The notes beneath the pieces were generated by a model, which searched no databases, was not told the DNA's origin, and saw only the letters and a program-made list of their open reading frames with translations. Made by a program: the position numbers and the translations under genes. Shown here in pieces: positions 28,836 to 37,086 of a stretch of 64,000 nt of DNA; the stretch's first letter is position 1; every line of letters starts with the position of its first letter. Source of the stretch: Falsiphaeobacter marinintestinus (GTDB lineage Bacteria > Pseudomonadota > Alphaproteobacteria > Rhodobacterales > Rhodobacteraceae); NCBI RefSeq assembly GCF_007923355.1, contig NZ_VOGO01000003.1, forward strand, positions 372,001 to 436,000, written 5' to 3'.

Positions 28836-30507
28836 CGTCAGACACCTATCGCACAGATGGGTGAGTGGCCTTTTGATGTTGGCCGCTTGGCTTGTTCTTG
28901 CGGCACCAGCACAGGCCGAGACGCGGCTGGCGCTGGTCATCGGCAACCAGAACTATGGCTCTGTCGCGACTTTGGACAACCCGGTTGCGGATGCGCGGTT
29001 GATGGCGCGCACACTTGAGGATCAGGGGTTTGACGTCACACTGCTGATCGACACGAACCGCATTGCCCTTAATCGCGGGATTGCCCAGTTCGGGCGGGCG
29101 CTGCGCGGTGCGGGTCAGGATGCCACGGGGCTGTTTTACTATGCCGGGCATGGTGTTCAGTCCTTTGGAACGAACTATCTGTTGCCGACGGATGTCAGCC
29201 TGACGGACGCCGCAGATCTTGACCTGATGGCAATTCCGACAGCCTCGGTGTTGCGGCAGATGGCATCAGCCAAGAACCGGCGCAATATTGTCATTCTGGA
29301 TGCCTGCCGGGACAACCCGTTTGTCGACATCCCCGACATGAACGACAATGGTCTGGCCGAAATGAAGGCGCCGACCGGGACGTTCATTTCCTATTCGACG
29401 TCGCCCGGCGCGGTGGCCACCGATGGGACCTTGGGCAACAGCCCGTTCACGCTGGCATTGTCCCGTTTCATCCCGGAACCGGGCTTGCCGATCGAGCTTT
29501 TGTTTCGTCAGGTCCGGATCGAGGTTTTGCGCGACACGCAAGGGCTCCAGACGCCATGGGATACGTCTTCGCTGACGGGTGAATTCGTGTTTTCACAGGT
29601 CAAATCCTTGTCGCCGGAAGATCAGGTAGAATTGCAATTGTGGGAAACGATCCGGGAAACACGCGACCCAGTGCAGTTGGTGCTTTTCCTGCGCAACTAT
29701 CGCAACAGCGCATTCGCGCCGCAAGCGCGTGATTTGTTGACCGAAATCCTGTCAGAAGACATCGCCACCCAGCAGCCCGAGACAGCCCAGCCCAAGCAGC
29801 CGGTTGCTGATCCGCAGACCGTCACAAACGCCGAGGCGCAATTGGCCCGCGAGCAGGAAGTTCTGTCGATCGCGCAGGATACCGGGCGGGTCGAAGATTA
29901 CATCGCCTATCTTGAGGCGTTTCCCGATGGCGCATATTCCGACCTTGTCAGGGCCGAAGTCGAAGCACTTTCGCAAGGGAACTCGAAAGATCCGCTGGCA
30001 GCAGAAACCGTAGCAAACGATCAGACCGCCTCTGACCAACCTGACGAAGCCGCGATGATTGAACAGGCCGCCAAATCGGGGGAGCTGGACGACTATCAAG
30101 CCTATTTGGCAGCCTTTCCAGAAGGTGTGTATGCAGAGTTGGCCAAAGTGGAAATCGCGATGATCCAGGCTCAAGCCGAACCTGCGGCTGTGGCTCAGGT
30201 TGCACAGGAGTCTCCGAAATTCCTGACCTTTGTCACCCCGTTGACCTTTTCAGGTCACGAGTTGGATGGTCAGAGCATTGCTGATCTGATCGACAGATCC
30301 CCCTTGTTTCCACCATTCGAAGGGCTCTCGGAAGAGCTGTGGAAAGATCAGTCTTGCAGCAACTGCCATAACTGGACGCAGGATCGCTTGTGCGATCAGG
30401 CACAGTCCTATAGCGCCGTTGCAACACGTGCCGCGCGTATCGAACACCCCTATGGCGGGATGTTGAAAAAGACCCTCAAAGTCTGGGCCGAGGACGGTTG
30501 CAAATAA
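28819..30507 (+). CDS. Secreted caspase-like (C14) protein with helical repeats and C-terminal CxxCH motif
   Basis: 562 residues from a TTG start with an AAGGA site 6 bases upstream, overlapping the YceI-OmpA gene. A signal peptide ends at AAPAQA (33). The caspase-like domain (35-255) has His111 in YYAGHG and Cys163 in LDACRDN, so the dyad is intact. Three related helical repeats follow (about 272-307, 348-384, 412-448; two share YLxAFPxGxY). The last 90 residues hold CSNCH (513-517), a c-type haem motif, and two more cysteines (525, 561). Export through Sec fits haem attachment in the periplasm. A caspase fold joined to a CxxCH module is unusual. Confidence 0.82.
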   Translation: MQLSSNVRHLSHRWVSGLLMLAAWLVLAAPAQAETRLALVIGNQNYGSVATLDNPVADARLMARTLEDQGFDVTLLIDTNRIALNRGIAQFGRALRGAGQDATGLFYYAGHGVQSFGTNYLLPTDVSLTDAADLDLMAIPTASVLRQMASAKNRRNIVILDACRDNPFVDIPDMNDNGLAEMKAPTGTFISYSTSPGAVATDGTLGNSPFTLALSRFIPEPGLPIELLFRQVRIEVLRDTQGLQTPWDTSSLTGEFVFSQVKSLSPEDQVELQLWETIRETRDPVQLVLFLRNYRNSAFAPQARDLLTEILSEDIATQQPETAQPKQPVADPQTVTNAEAQLAREQEVLSIAQDTGRVEDYIAYLEAFPDGAYSDLVRAEVEALSQGNSKDPLAAETVANDQTASDQPDEAAMIEQAAKSGELDDYQAYLAAFPEGVYAELAKVEIAMIQAQAEPAAVAQVAQESPKFLTFVTPLTFSGHELDGQSIADLIDRSPLFPPFEGLSEELWKDQSCSNCHNWTQDRLCDQAQSYSAVATRAARIEHPYGGMLKKTLKVWAEDGCK

Positions 30508-30565
30508 CACCCGCCGCCTGCATGGGCGCGCTCTCGGTTTGATTGTCGAAAAGCGCCGTAAGACG

Positions 30566-31069
30566 CTATTGGACGACGGCAAACTTGACGACAGCCTGCG
30601 TCTTGCGGTTTTCGCTGTCCGTCACCGTCAGCCTGATCTGATGCTTGCCAAGCGGAAGATCCGCGCCATTGGCTTTCAGTTGCGTTCCGATGACAGATCC
30701 ATGCCCGGCCAACCGGCCCGTGACGTCCGTCCAGATCGGGCCAAGCCGATATTCGATCTTCAGCGACGACATGACGACAGGAATGCCGTCTTTAGGCTGA
30801 ATCCGGATATCGAAATTCACCGGTGAGCGCAGTTTGAAACCAGATGGAGCAGCCACGCGGATCCCCGGACCATCTGCCCGCACCATCGCAATGGCGCGGT
30901 CTTCGGCAAGATCGTCATCCGGTTGCGGGGCGTTCATATAAGCCGTGGTTTCATCGGGTGTCAGCAGCGGAAAGTTCGCGCCTGCCAGTGCCGGCGCGCT
31001 GCCAAGTGAGAAAGCCAGTGCCAGCGAAACGAAAACCTTGCCCAGGGCTGAATTCGAAGTCAGTTTCAT
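30566..31069 (-). CDS. Exported protein of unknown function
   Basis: 167 residues with a clear signal peptide ending APALAGA (about 30). The rest is mainly beta: a FKLRSPVNFDIRIQP strand pair, IEYRLGP, and a closing KHQIRLTVTDSENR block that looks like an Ig-like or C-terminal sandwich domain. The ribosome site GGGAGG precedes ATG 31069. It is convergent with the caspase gene. A long upstream region carries a promoter and a possible structured RNA, which might be its leader. No family recognised. Confidence 0.65.
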   Translation of the reverse strand: MKLTSNSALGKVFVSLALAFSLGSAPALAGANFPLLTPDETTAYMNAPQPDDDLAEDRAIAMVRADGPGIRVAAPSGFKLRSPVNFDIRIQPKDGIPVVMSSLKIEYRLGPIWTDVTGRLAGHGSVIGTQLKANGADLPLGKHQIRLTVTDSENRKTQAVVKFAVVQ

Positions 31070-31164
31070 AGTCTAATCAACCTCCCTAAAATTTTTTATA
31101 TATCCTTTTGTGATAGGCTTGCACCGATGGTCCGTCAACGTTTCCATGTGTCGGACCAGGGTCT

Positions 31165-31296
31165 GCAGGCCTTCGGATGTGGGCATCCAGAAACATGTGA
31201 CATTGCCGGTTTCCCAAGCCTGTGAGCCTACCCGGAAGGCTGGGGGGCGGCAGCCATAACGAACACCCAGACCCCCCTGTAAGGGGGTTCTGAGAG
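31165..31296 (-). ncRNA. Possible 6S-like structured RNA or long leader
   Basis: On the minus strand a transcript would begin about 7 bases after a perfect TATAAT (31302-31307). It contains GGGTCTG near 31265, paired with CAGACCC near 31165 to close a long domain. Right after the first half comes GGTGTTCG, similar to the conserved TGTTCG segment near the 5' end of 6S RNA. A second hairpin (TGGTCCG/CGGACCA, 31128-31158) lies beyond. It could instead be the leader of the exported-protein gene. Confidence 0.35.
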
Positions 31297-31301
31297 GCCG
31301 G

Positions 31302-31331
31302 ATTATAACCTAAAATCAGGTTGGTACCCAA
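31302..31331 (-). promoter_or_regulatory. Promoter-like sequence facing the exported-protein gene
   Basis: On the minus strand TTGGGT (31326-31331) lies 18 bases from TATAAT (31302-31307), a perfect -10. The -35 overlaps the 3' end of tRNA-Leu, so the two transcripts are adjacent. Confidence 0.45.
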
Positions 31332-31407
31332 GGCCGGACTCGAACCGGCACGCCCGTTAAGGCGGGGGATTTTGAATCCCCTGCGTCTACCATTCCGCCA
31401 CTTGGGC
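31322..31407 (-). tRNA. tRNA-Leu (anticodon CAA)
   Basis: The minus strand folds as a cloverleaf with acceptor strands GCCCAAG/CTTGGGT, a TGGCGGAA D-arm start typical of tRNA-Leu, an anticodon loop TTCAAAA (anticodon at 31372-31374), a long variable arm, a GGTTCGAGTCC T-arm and an encoded CCA. Confidence 0.95.
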
Positions 31408-31703
31408 ACGGTCCTCTGCGTACCCAAACCGCACCGGGAGGTCCAGCGAAAAAGTCATCTTCACGGACAAAGTTCCAGTCACACCTTGGTTTCTCCGGAC
31501 CATGCTGTGCCGCAACCAAAAGGATGGGCAACCGCAACGCGGCACCAACTCGTTTGGTGCCGAAACGAATTGCGCCCCAAAACCGCCTCCGCAGACCTCT
31601 CGTCGCCAACTATATTTACAATCTTAGGTTTAGTATTTCCCGTATAACGGGAATCACCTTAAAGTTGTCGACACGTCACCACTGTCTTGCGAAAGGACCT
31701 TTC

Positions 31704-32969
31704 ATGAAAACGCTTCTCTTGGCCGCGGCCGGCATTGCGCTGGCCTGCGGCTTATCCCCCGCCCTTGCCTGGGCCGAATCCAACGACCCTGCTACGGCCC
31801 AACAAACCGGTCAACTGCAAAGTGCCAGCTGGATCAACTGTGCCAGTCAGGGCGATCACTGTTACCCGGACGACAGCGTTGATGTTATCACCATGCGGTA
31901 TGGCGAGGACGAAAATTACACGTACATCATCACTCAGGGATTAAACCGGATTGCTTGCAACAATTTCTGGGGCAACCCGGCCGACGACAAGGACAAGCAA
32001 TGTGCCTTTACCACCACCAATATCCTGGATGTGGCCCCCTCTGACAGCTTTTCCACGGTCGCAAACGAAGGTGACACGTTCACCCTGCCGGATACCGGGC
32101 TAATCTACTGGGTCCGCTATGGTCTTGACGATACATGGATGTACACGCTGATGTCCGGCGATGGTGTATCGCAGATGGCCTGCACCAACGACTATTTCAG
32201 TTACAACCCGTTGGATGGTCCTGACAAAGTCTGTCAGTACAGCACGTCCGCCCCATACAGCCTGTCTGACGGCAGCACACTCGTCGAATGCGCCACCGAA
32301 GGCCAGAATTGCGATCTTCAGTCCACAGATGTCGTGCTAATGCGATATGGCGCAGATAACACCTATAACTGGCGGTTCCTGCATGCAAATGACCCGGTCT
32401 ATCCCTGCGATAACGACACCTTCGCCCCCGATCCGGTTCAGGTCTCCAAGCGCTGCTACTGGATGCCCGTGTCACCATCGGCGCTCAGCACAATCGGCTA
32501 TTGGCACCAGGTTCAATCCTGTCAGAGTGCGGACTGCACGCTTTCCCAAGAGATCACAGTCGGCACCAGCCGCACAAATACCTGGTCCACGTCCGCAACC
32601 TGGAGCGCGACCGTCACCCTATCGATTGAGGACAGTTTCAGCGTGCTCGGCACCGGAGAAAAGGTCGGCGAATCGGTTGCAAGTACGTTTGCAGCGTCAG
32701 AAGCGTTTCAAAGCACTGTGTCGATTACGAAAACCGAATCCAGAACAGTCACATGCAGCCCCGAAGGCGTCCAATTCAGCCTGATTATGTATCAGTTCAG
32801 TACCGGGACACAGGAAAACTGCCTGCAAAACGTGAATTGCACAGGTGCAACCGCAACCACCGATTACGCCTGTATCCCGGATTCGCCCACCGGTTACCAA
32901 GGCCCACAATGTGTGCCTGGCTTCTGCACCCCCGGCGATACTCTGTGTCAGCTACCTTGCGCTGATTGA
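31704..32969 (+). CDS. Secreted protein with three lectin-like repeats and a pore-former-like beta region
   Basis: 421 residues from ATG 31704 (AAAGGA upstream). The signal peptide ends near AWAES (24). Three repeats of about 65 residues follow (42-103, 115-180, 189-254), each built on xRYGxDxTYxxxxxxG, then a CxN or CTN, an F and a Cys-aromatic end. They resemble sugar-binding repeats attached to secreted glycosidases. Residues 282-350 alternate Ser/Thr with hydrophobics (SRTNTWSTSATW, then VASTFAASEAFQSTV), as in the membrane-inserting hairpin of aerolysin-type toxins. A Cys-rich tail ends the protein. A lectin-plus-pore-former reading is inference. Confidence 0.6.
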   Translation: MKTLLLAAAGIALACGLSPALAWAESNDPATAQQTGQLQSASWINCASQGDHCYPDDSVDVITMRYGEDENYTYIITQGLNRIACNNFWGNPADDKDKQCAFTTTNILDVAPSDSFSTVANEGDTFTLPDTGLIYWVRYGLDDTWMYTLMSGDGVSQMACTNDYFSYNPLDGPDKVCQYSTSAPYSLSDGSTLVECATEGQNCDLQSTDVVLMRYGADNTYNWRFLHANDPVYPCDNDTFAPDPVQVSKRCYWMPVSPSALSTIGYWHQVQSCQSADCTLSQEITVGTSRTNTWSTSATWSATVTLSIEDSFSVLGTGEKVGESVASTFAASEAFQSTVSITKTESRTVTCSPEGVQFSLIMYQFSTGTQENCLQNVNCTGATATTDYACIPDSPTGYQGPQCVPGFCTPGDTLCQLPCAD

Positions 32970-32980
32970 CATCTGACATT

Positions 32981-33007
32981 GGCTGGCGCCCACCTCGGGC
33001 GCCAGCC
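32981..33007 (+). terminator. Hairpin after the lectin-repeat gene
   Basis: An 11-bp perfect stem (GGCTGGCGCCC with GGGCGCCAGCC) and a 5-base loop lie 12 bases after the stop. There is no T-run, so the terminator role is likely but not certain. Confidence 0.55.
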
Positions 33008-33090
33008 CGCATGTCTGTTGCACTTGACGCCCCCCCACAGGAGTGGTTTGACCCGAACCACCCCAACGGCCAGCGCGATGGACTGACGTG

Positions 33091-33669
33091 ATGCTGAAAC
33101 GCACTTATGAAAAAACGCTGGCCATGGCCGAAAGCCCAAATGCGATGTGGGCGCTGGCCTTTGTCGCTTTCATCGAAAGCTCGGTCTTTCCGATTCCCCC
33201 CGATGTCTTGATGATTCCGATGATCATCGCCCGCCCCCACAAGGCCTGGGCCATCGCTGGCGTTGCCCTGGTTGCGTCGGTTCTGGGCGGACTGCTGGGC
33301 TATGCCATCGGTGCCTTCGCCTATGAGAGCATCGGTCAGCCGATCCTCGCCGCCATGGGCAAGGCCCACGCGATGGAAGCGTTCAACCAGAAGTTCAATG
33401 ACTATGGGTTCTGGGCGGTGCTGACCGCAGGCGTCACCCCCTTCCCCTACAAGGTGATCACCATCATGTCGGGCTGGACGGCCATGCCGCTGGGCACCTT
33501 CATTATGACGTCGATCCTGGCGCGGGCCCTGCGGTTCTTCGTTGTCGCGGGCTTGCTCTATTTCTTCGGCGCTCCCATTCGTGACTTCATCGAAAAGCGT
33601 CTGGGCCTTATGTTTACCCTGTTCGTCGTTCTGTTGGTTGGCGGCTTTATCGCGGTGAAATATCTCTGA
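33091..33669 (+). CDS. DedA/YqaA-family membrane protein
   Basis: 192 residues. The family signature E-S-S-x-F-P-x-P is clear in FIESSVFPIPPDVLM, and a second conserved block, ...TPFPYKVITIMSGW, lies near residue 118. Several TM helices fill the rest. DedA proteins are undecaprenyl-phosphate or phospholipid transport-related inner-membrane proteins. ATG 33091 is preferred over the GTG one codon upstream. It overlaps dsbB by one base (TGATG), so the two are coupled. Confidence 0.9.
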   Translation: MLKRTYEKTLAMAESPNAMWALAFVAFIESSVFPIPPDVLMIPMIIARPHKAWAIAGVALVASVLGGLLGYAIGAFAYESIGQPILAAMGKAHAMEAFNQKFNDYGFWAVLTAGVTPFPYKVITIMSGWTAMPLGTFIMTSILARALRFFVVAGLLYFFGAPIRDFIEKRLGLMFTLFVVLLVGGFIAVKYL

Positions 33670-34127
33670 TGCGTAGATTTCTGATTATTCTGGCCGCTGG
33701 CGGCTCGGCTGCGATGCTTCTGGGCGCCTTCGGGTTTCAGTATCTGGGCGATATGGCCCCCTGCAAGATGTGCCTCTGGCAACGCTGGCCCCATGCGGCC
33801 GCCGTTGTGATCGGCCTCGTCGCCCTTGCCCTGCCCGGTGCCGCCCTGCCCCTGCTCGGCGCGCTCGCCGCCCTTACAACCGCCGGCATCGGCATCTATC
33901 ACACCGGAGTCGAACGCGACTGGTGGGAAGGTCCGACATCCTGCACCGCAGGCGATGTCAGCAACCTCACCCCCGAACAGCTGCTCGAACAGATCATGGC
34001 CGCCCCGCTGGTGCGCTGTGACGACGTCCCGTGGGAGATGCTCGGCCTCAGCATGGCCAGCTGGAACGCGGTTGTGTCCATCGGCCTCGCGATCCTCTGG
34101 ATCGCCGCATCCCGCTATCGCCGGTAA
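33669..34127 (+). CDS. dsbB: Disulfide bond formation protein B
   Basis: 152 residues with four TM helices. The first periplasmic loop has PCKMC (Cys32, Cys35) and the second has Cys92 and Cys117, the two redox pairs of DsbB. DsbB reoxidises DsbA and passes electrons to quinone. An Arg (QRW) follows the first pair as expected. No dsbA is nearby. It would support the Cys-rich secreted proteins made from this region, though that link is only contextual. Confidence 0.92.
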   Translation: MRRFLIILAAGGSAAMLLGAFGFQYLGDMAPCKMCLWQRWPHAAAVVIGLVALALPGAALPLLGALAALTTAGIGIYHTGVERDWWEGPTSCTAGDVSNLTPEQLLEQIMAAPLVRCDDVPWEMLGLSMASWNAVVSIGLAILWIAASRYRR

Positions 34128-34368
34128 ATGCAAGCCGTCCCAGGGCTCTGACGACAAAACAAGGCAGTCCCTGACAGCACATCGAAACACGCAGACGTCA
34201 CACTATTATTTCTCTGGCACTGGTAATCGCGGTGATGCGTACATAGGTAGGGAATGCAAAGCATCTTCCTACGACCCTCTGTTTCCTAACGGCCTCAGTT
34301 GATCATACGTCGACACTGAGCCAAGCCGTCACATTATGTGGAAGGCAAAAAATCTAGGAGACATCACG

Positions 34369-34575
34369 ATGGCCAATGGCACCGTGAAATGGTTCAACAC
34401 TCAAAAAGGTTTCGGTTTTATTGCCCCCGAGCATGGATCAAAGGACATTTTTGTTCATATTTCCGCCCTGGAGCGCGCCGGCATTCAACAGCTTGACGAT
34501 GGACAAGCTGTGACCTTCGACCTTGAAAGCGGTCGTGACGGTCGTGAAAGCGCGAGCAATATCGCTCTGGCTTAA
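34369..34575 (+). CDS. Cold-shock protein (CspA family)
   Basis: 68 residues, a single cold-shock domain. RNP1 is KGFGFI and RNP2 is DIFVHIS; VKWFN opens the domain. ATG 34369 has GGAG upstream. Such proteins melt RNA structure and act as RNA chaperones. The 241-bp gap before it holds the promoter and a likely leader but no gene. A terminator follows. Confidence 0.95.
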   Translation: MANGTVKWFNTQKGFGFIAPEHGSKDIFVHISALERAGIQQLDDGQAVTFDLESGRDGRESASNIALA

Positions 34576-34601
34576 AAGCCCGCATCCAATTGAACACCAA
34601 G

Positions 34602-34637
34602 GCGGGAGTTGCCTCAGGCAGCACCCGCTTTGATTTG
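34602..34637 (+). terminator. Rho-independent-like terminator after the cold-shock gene
   Basis: GCGGG pairs with CCCGC around an inner TTGCC/GGCAG hairpin and is followed by TTTGATTT, 27 bases after the stop. Confidence 0.65.
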
Positions 34638-34694
34638 TGCAATGCCCCCTGATCTTGGGAGATGGTCATCCTGACAACCTATGGAACGAAATAA

Positions 34695-34967
34695 TTGATA
34701 GAAATTCACTGGGGAACACCCATTACACTTATCGTGTCGCCGAACGGGCGCACTCAAAAATTTACGACAATCGAACAAGCCTGTTACTGGCTCCACAAAA
34801 AATGGCCAGTTGCCGATTCCAGGCGTGAACATGCGCTCGACCGGATCGATGCCGCGATGAATTGTCTAGTAACCGTGACTGCAGCGCGCAAAGCTTTTGT
34901 CTCAGCCGCGAAATCCGCTGGCTTCAAGATGAAACCTGTGGCGACCGAAGCAGACGCCGTTTTCTGA
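34695..34967 (+). CDS. DUF982 family protein
   Basis: 90 residues. The pattern ...IVSPNGRTQKFTTIEQACYWLHKKWP followed by a helix with RREHALDRIDAAMNCLVTVTAARKAF is that of DUF982, a small family common in alphaproteobacteria. The start is TTG 34695: an in-frame TAA ends at 34694, so nothing further upstream is possible. Function unknown. It is probably its own unit after the cold-shock terminator. Confidence 0.75.
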   Translation: MIEIHWGTPITLIVSPNGRTQKFTTIEQACYWLHKKWPVADSRREHALDRIDAAMNCLVTVTAARKAFVSAAKSAGFKMKPVATEADAVF

Positions 34968-35103
34968 AACTCTTAAACATCCGTGTGCTGAGCGTGCTCG
35001 GGATTATCAACGTCCCGACCCCGGCACCAATCCATTCAGACAACCCAAAACCAGTTTGCCAAAAGTCCAGCCCCGGCAATCTGCCCTTCTAGGAGATTGA
35101 AAG

Positions 35104-35337
35104 ATGGCGAAACTTACAAAGAATACGTTGTTCAAACCCGCAGCTCCGCGTGCGGAAACACTGGGCGATAAAACCACCCGCGCCGTTCGGCTTATCCTTG
35201 ACGAGGAAATGGAAAAGCGCGAAGCCAAGACAGATCGTTTGCGCAAGGCCCGTCTTGAAAGAGAGGCGTTTTCCAAACCCGAAGCGCCCAAGGTCAAACC
35301 CAAAGCCAAAGCAGCACCCAAGGCACCACAGTCCTGA
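35104..35337 (+). CDS. Small basic protein of unknown function
   Basis: 77 residues, Lys/Arg/Ala-rich, helical in the middle (AVRLILDEEMEKREAKTDRLRKAR), with a Lys-Pro-Ala tail. A TAGGAG ribosome site precedes ATG 35104. The composition suggests a nucleic-acid- or ribosome-associated peptide, but this is guesswork. It lies between DUF982 and a convergent HNH gene. Confidence 0.6.
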   Translation: MAKLTKNTLFKPAAPRAETLGDKTTRAVRLILDEEMEKREAKTDRLRKARLEREAFSKPEAPKVKPKAKAAPKAPQS

Positions 35338-35510
35338 TCCCTGGATCGGTCCAGGTTTCTGTGACGCACCTGCGGGCTGTTGGACGGGATCATCGCATCT
35401 GCGATCTGTCCGGGTCAGCCGCCTAGAAGATCTAAACAGGGTCCAAAGCCTTTTGTACAAAACGGCCAACTCCCATGTCAGGCCAAGTACAAAACGGTCA
35501 AAACCCCTGT

Positions 35511-36095
35511 TTACGCGTCCAGTTCGGCGTCCCAGTAAAGAAAATCGATCCAGCTGTCATGCAGGTGGTTGGGCGGGAACTTGCGGCCCGTGTTGCGCAG
35601 TTCTTCCGCGCCGGGTTGTCTCGGCGGTTTGCGCAATGCCATGTTCGCCTGCCGCAATGACTTCGACCCTTTGCGCAAGTTACAAGGCGAACAGGCCGCA
35701 ACCACGTTCTCCCAACTCGTCACGCCACCCGCAGCGCGCGGCACGACGTGATCAAACGTCAGATCCCCTTTCGATCCGCAGTACTGGCAGCGAAACTGGT
35801 CCCTCAAAAAAAGATTAAAGCGCGTGAAGGCCACGCGCTTTTGGGGTTTTACATAGTCTTTCAGTACAACAACCGACGGTATTCGGATCTGTGTACTGGG
35901 GCTTCGGACAACCTCGTCATACTCGGCGACGATGTCCACCCGCTCCAGCCAGGCCGCCTTGACCGCCTCCTGCCAGGGCCATAGCGACAAGGGGTAATAG
36001 GATAAGGGGCGATAGTCAGCGTTCAACACCAGCGCCGGGTATTGTTTCAATATCCCGGGTTCGCGTACGAACTCTGTCCTGAAGTCTCCGTCCAT
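35511..36095 (-). CDS. HNH endonuclease-family protein
   Basis: 194 residues from ATG 36095. A long N-terminal region (LNADYRPLSYYPLSLWPW) typical of the chromosomal HNH family precedes the nuclease core: CQYC (Cys103, Cys106), DHVVPRAAGG (His116) and CSPC (Cys135, Cys138), which bind zinc and the catalytic metal. This family is widespread and usually not linked to phage or restriction systems; its role is unknown. No methyltransferase is next to it. Confidence 0.87.
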   Translation of the reverse strand: MDGDFRTEFVREPGILKQYPALVLNADYRPLSYYPLSLWPWQEAVKAAWLERVDIVAEYDEVVRSPSTQIRIPSVVVLKDYVKPQKRVAFTRFNLFLRDQFRCQYCGSKGDLTFDHVVPRAAGGVTSWENVVAACSPCNLRKGSKSLRQANMALRKPPRQPGAEELRNTGRKFPPNHLHDSWIDFLYWDAELDA

Positions 36096-36322
36096 GTGCG
36101 ACTCGTCCCTCACTCTGTCTGCCAGTTGCGGCACCAGAGCGGGGAACCCGCCCCAGCATCACGGGAACTATATATCGTGGTTCTCAGCTGGCAAGCCCGT
36201 AGTTTCCACTACATGTCGAAGCACGTTTAGGGTGATTAAGCGACAGGCACATGACATTCTCACAAGGTCAAGATTGCAGCAGGTGTTCCCATCCGGCGCT
36301 GTTTCAGGTAGCGGATCTGGCC

Positions 36323-36946
36323 ATGGCCCGCCTGATCCGTTTCAACAAACCCTATGATGTGTTATCTCAGTTTACCGATGCCGGGACCGAAGGCGGCCCG
36401 CGCCGAACGCTGTCGCACTATATCGACTGCCCCGGGGTGTATCCGGCCGGCCGGCTTGATCGTGACAGCGAAGGGTTGATGTTGTTGACCGATGTCGGAC
36501 GGCTGCAAGCCCGGATTTCGGACCCCAAGCACAAGCTGGCCAAGACCTATTGGGTGCAGGTCGAAGGCACCCCAGACAATGCCGCGCTTGACGCACTGGC
36601 GAAGGGAGTAATGCTGAAAGACGGGTTGACCCGACCAGCAGACGCCCGCCGGATTGATGAACCTGACGGATTGTGGCCCCGCACCCCTCCGATCCGGGTG
36701 CGCAAGTCGGTGCCAGATACCTGGATAGAGCTGACCATCCGCGAAGGTCGAAATCGTCAGGTGCGGCGGATGACAGCTGCTATTGGCCACCCGACCCTGC
36801 GTCTGATCCGGTATCGGATCGGAGAATGGACGCTTGACGGATTGGCCCCTGGGATATGGCAGGACCTACCGGTCGACCCCGGACCACCTTCGCCACGCGG
36901 CCCTTCCCACAAACCCCGCCACACACGCAAATCACCGCGCAGGTGA
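36323..36946 (+). CDS. rluE: 23S rRNA pseudouridine synthase RluE-type
   Basis: 207 residues. The RsuA/RluE signature [14 protein letters not shown] holds catalytic Asp46; [11 protein letters not shown] and [10 protein letters not shown] are the other family blocks. There is no S4 domain, as in RluE, which modifies position 2457 of 23S rRNA. A basic Pro-rich tail ([14 protein letters not shown]) extends the C-terminus. ATG 36323 is chosen over an upstream in-frame ATG at 36251, as it starts at the conserved [13 protein letters not shown]. Confidence 0.9.
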   Translation: MARLIRFNKPYDVLSQFTDAGTEGGPRRTLSHYIDCPGVYPAGRLDRDSEGLMLLTDVGRLQARISDPKHKLAKTYWVQVEGTPDNAALDALAKGVMLKDGLTRPADARRIDEPDGLWPRTPPIRVRKSVPDTWIELTIREGRNRQVRRMTAAIGHPTLRLIRYRIGEWTLDGLAPGIWQDLPVDPGPPSPRGPSHKPRHTRKSPRR

Positions 36947-37086
36947 CTTTGATTGCCCGGGCTTTGGACAGGCGGGCGCCCTGCTTCCATGGAAATCCTG
37001 ATCGTCCTTGCGCCAGAGCAAGGTCAGCCCGCCGGGACCGTGTCAGACTTGCATAGCAATATGTGGCGCAACGGGAGGATTGCACA

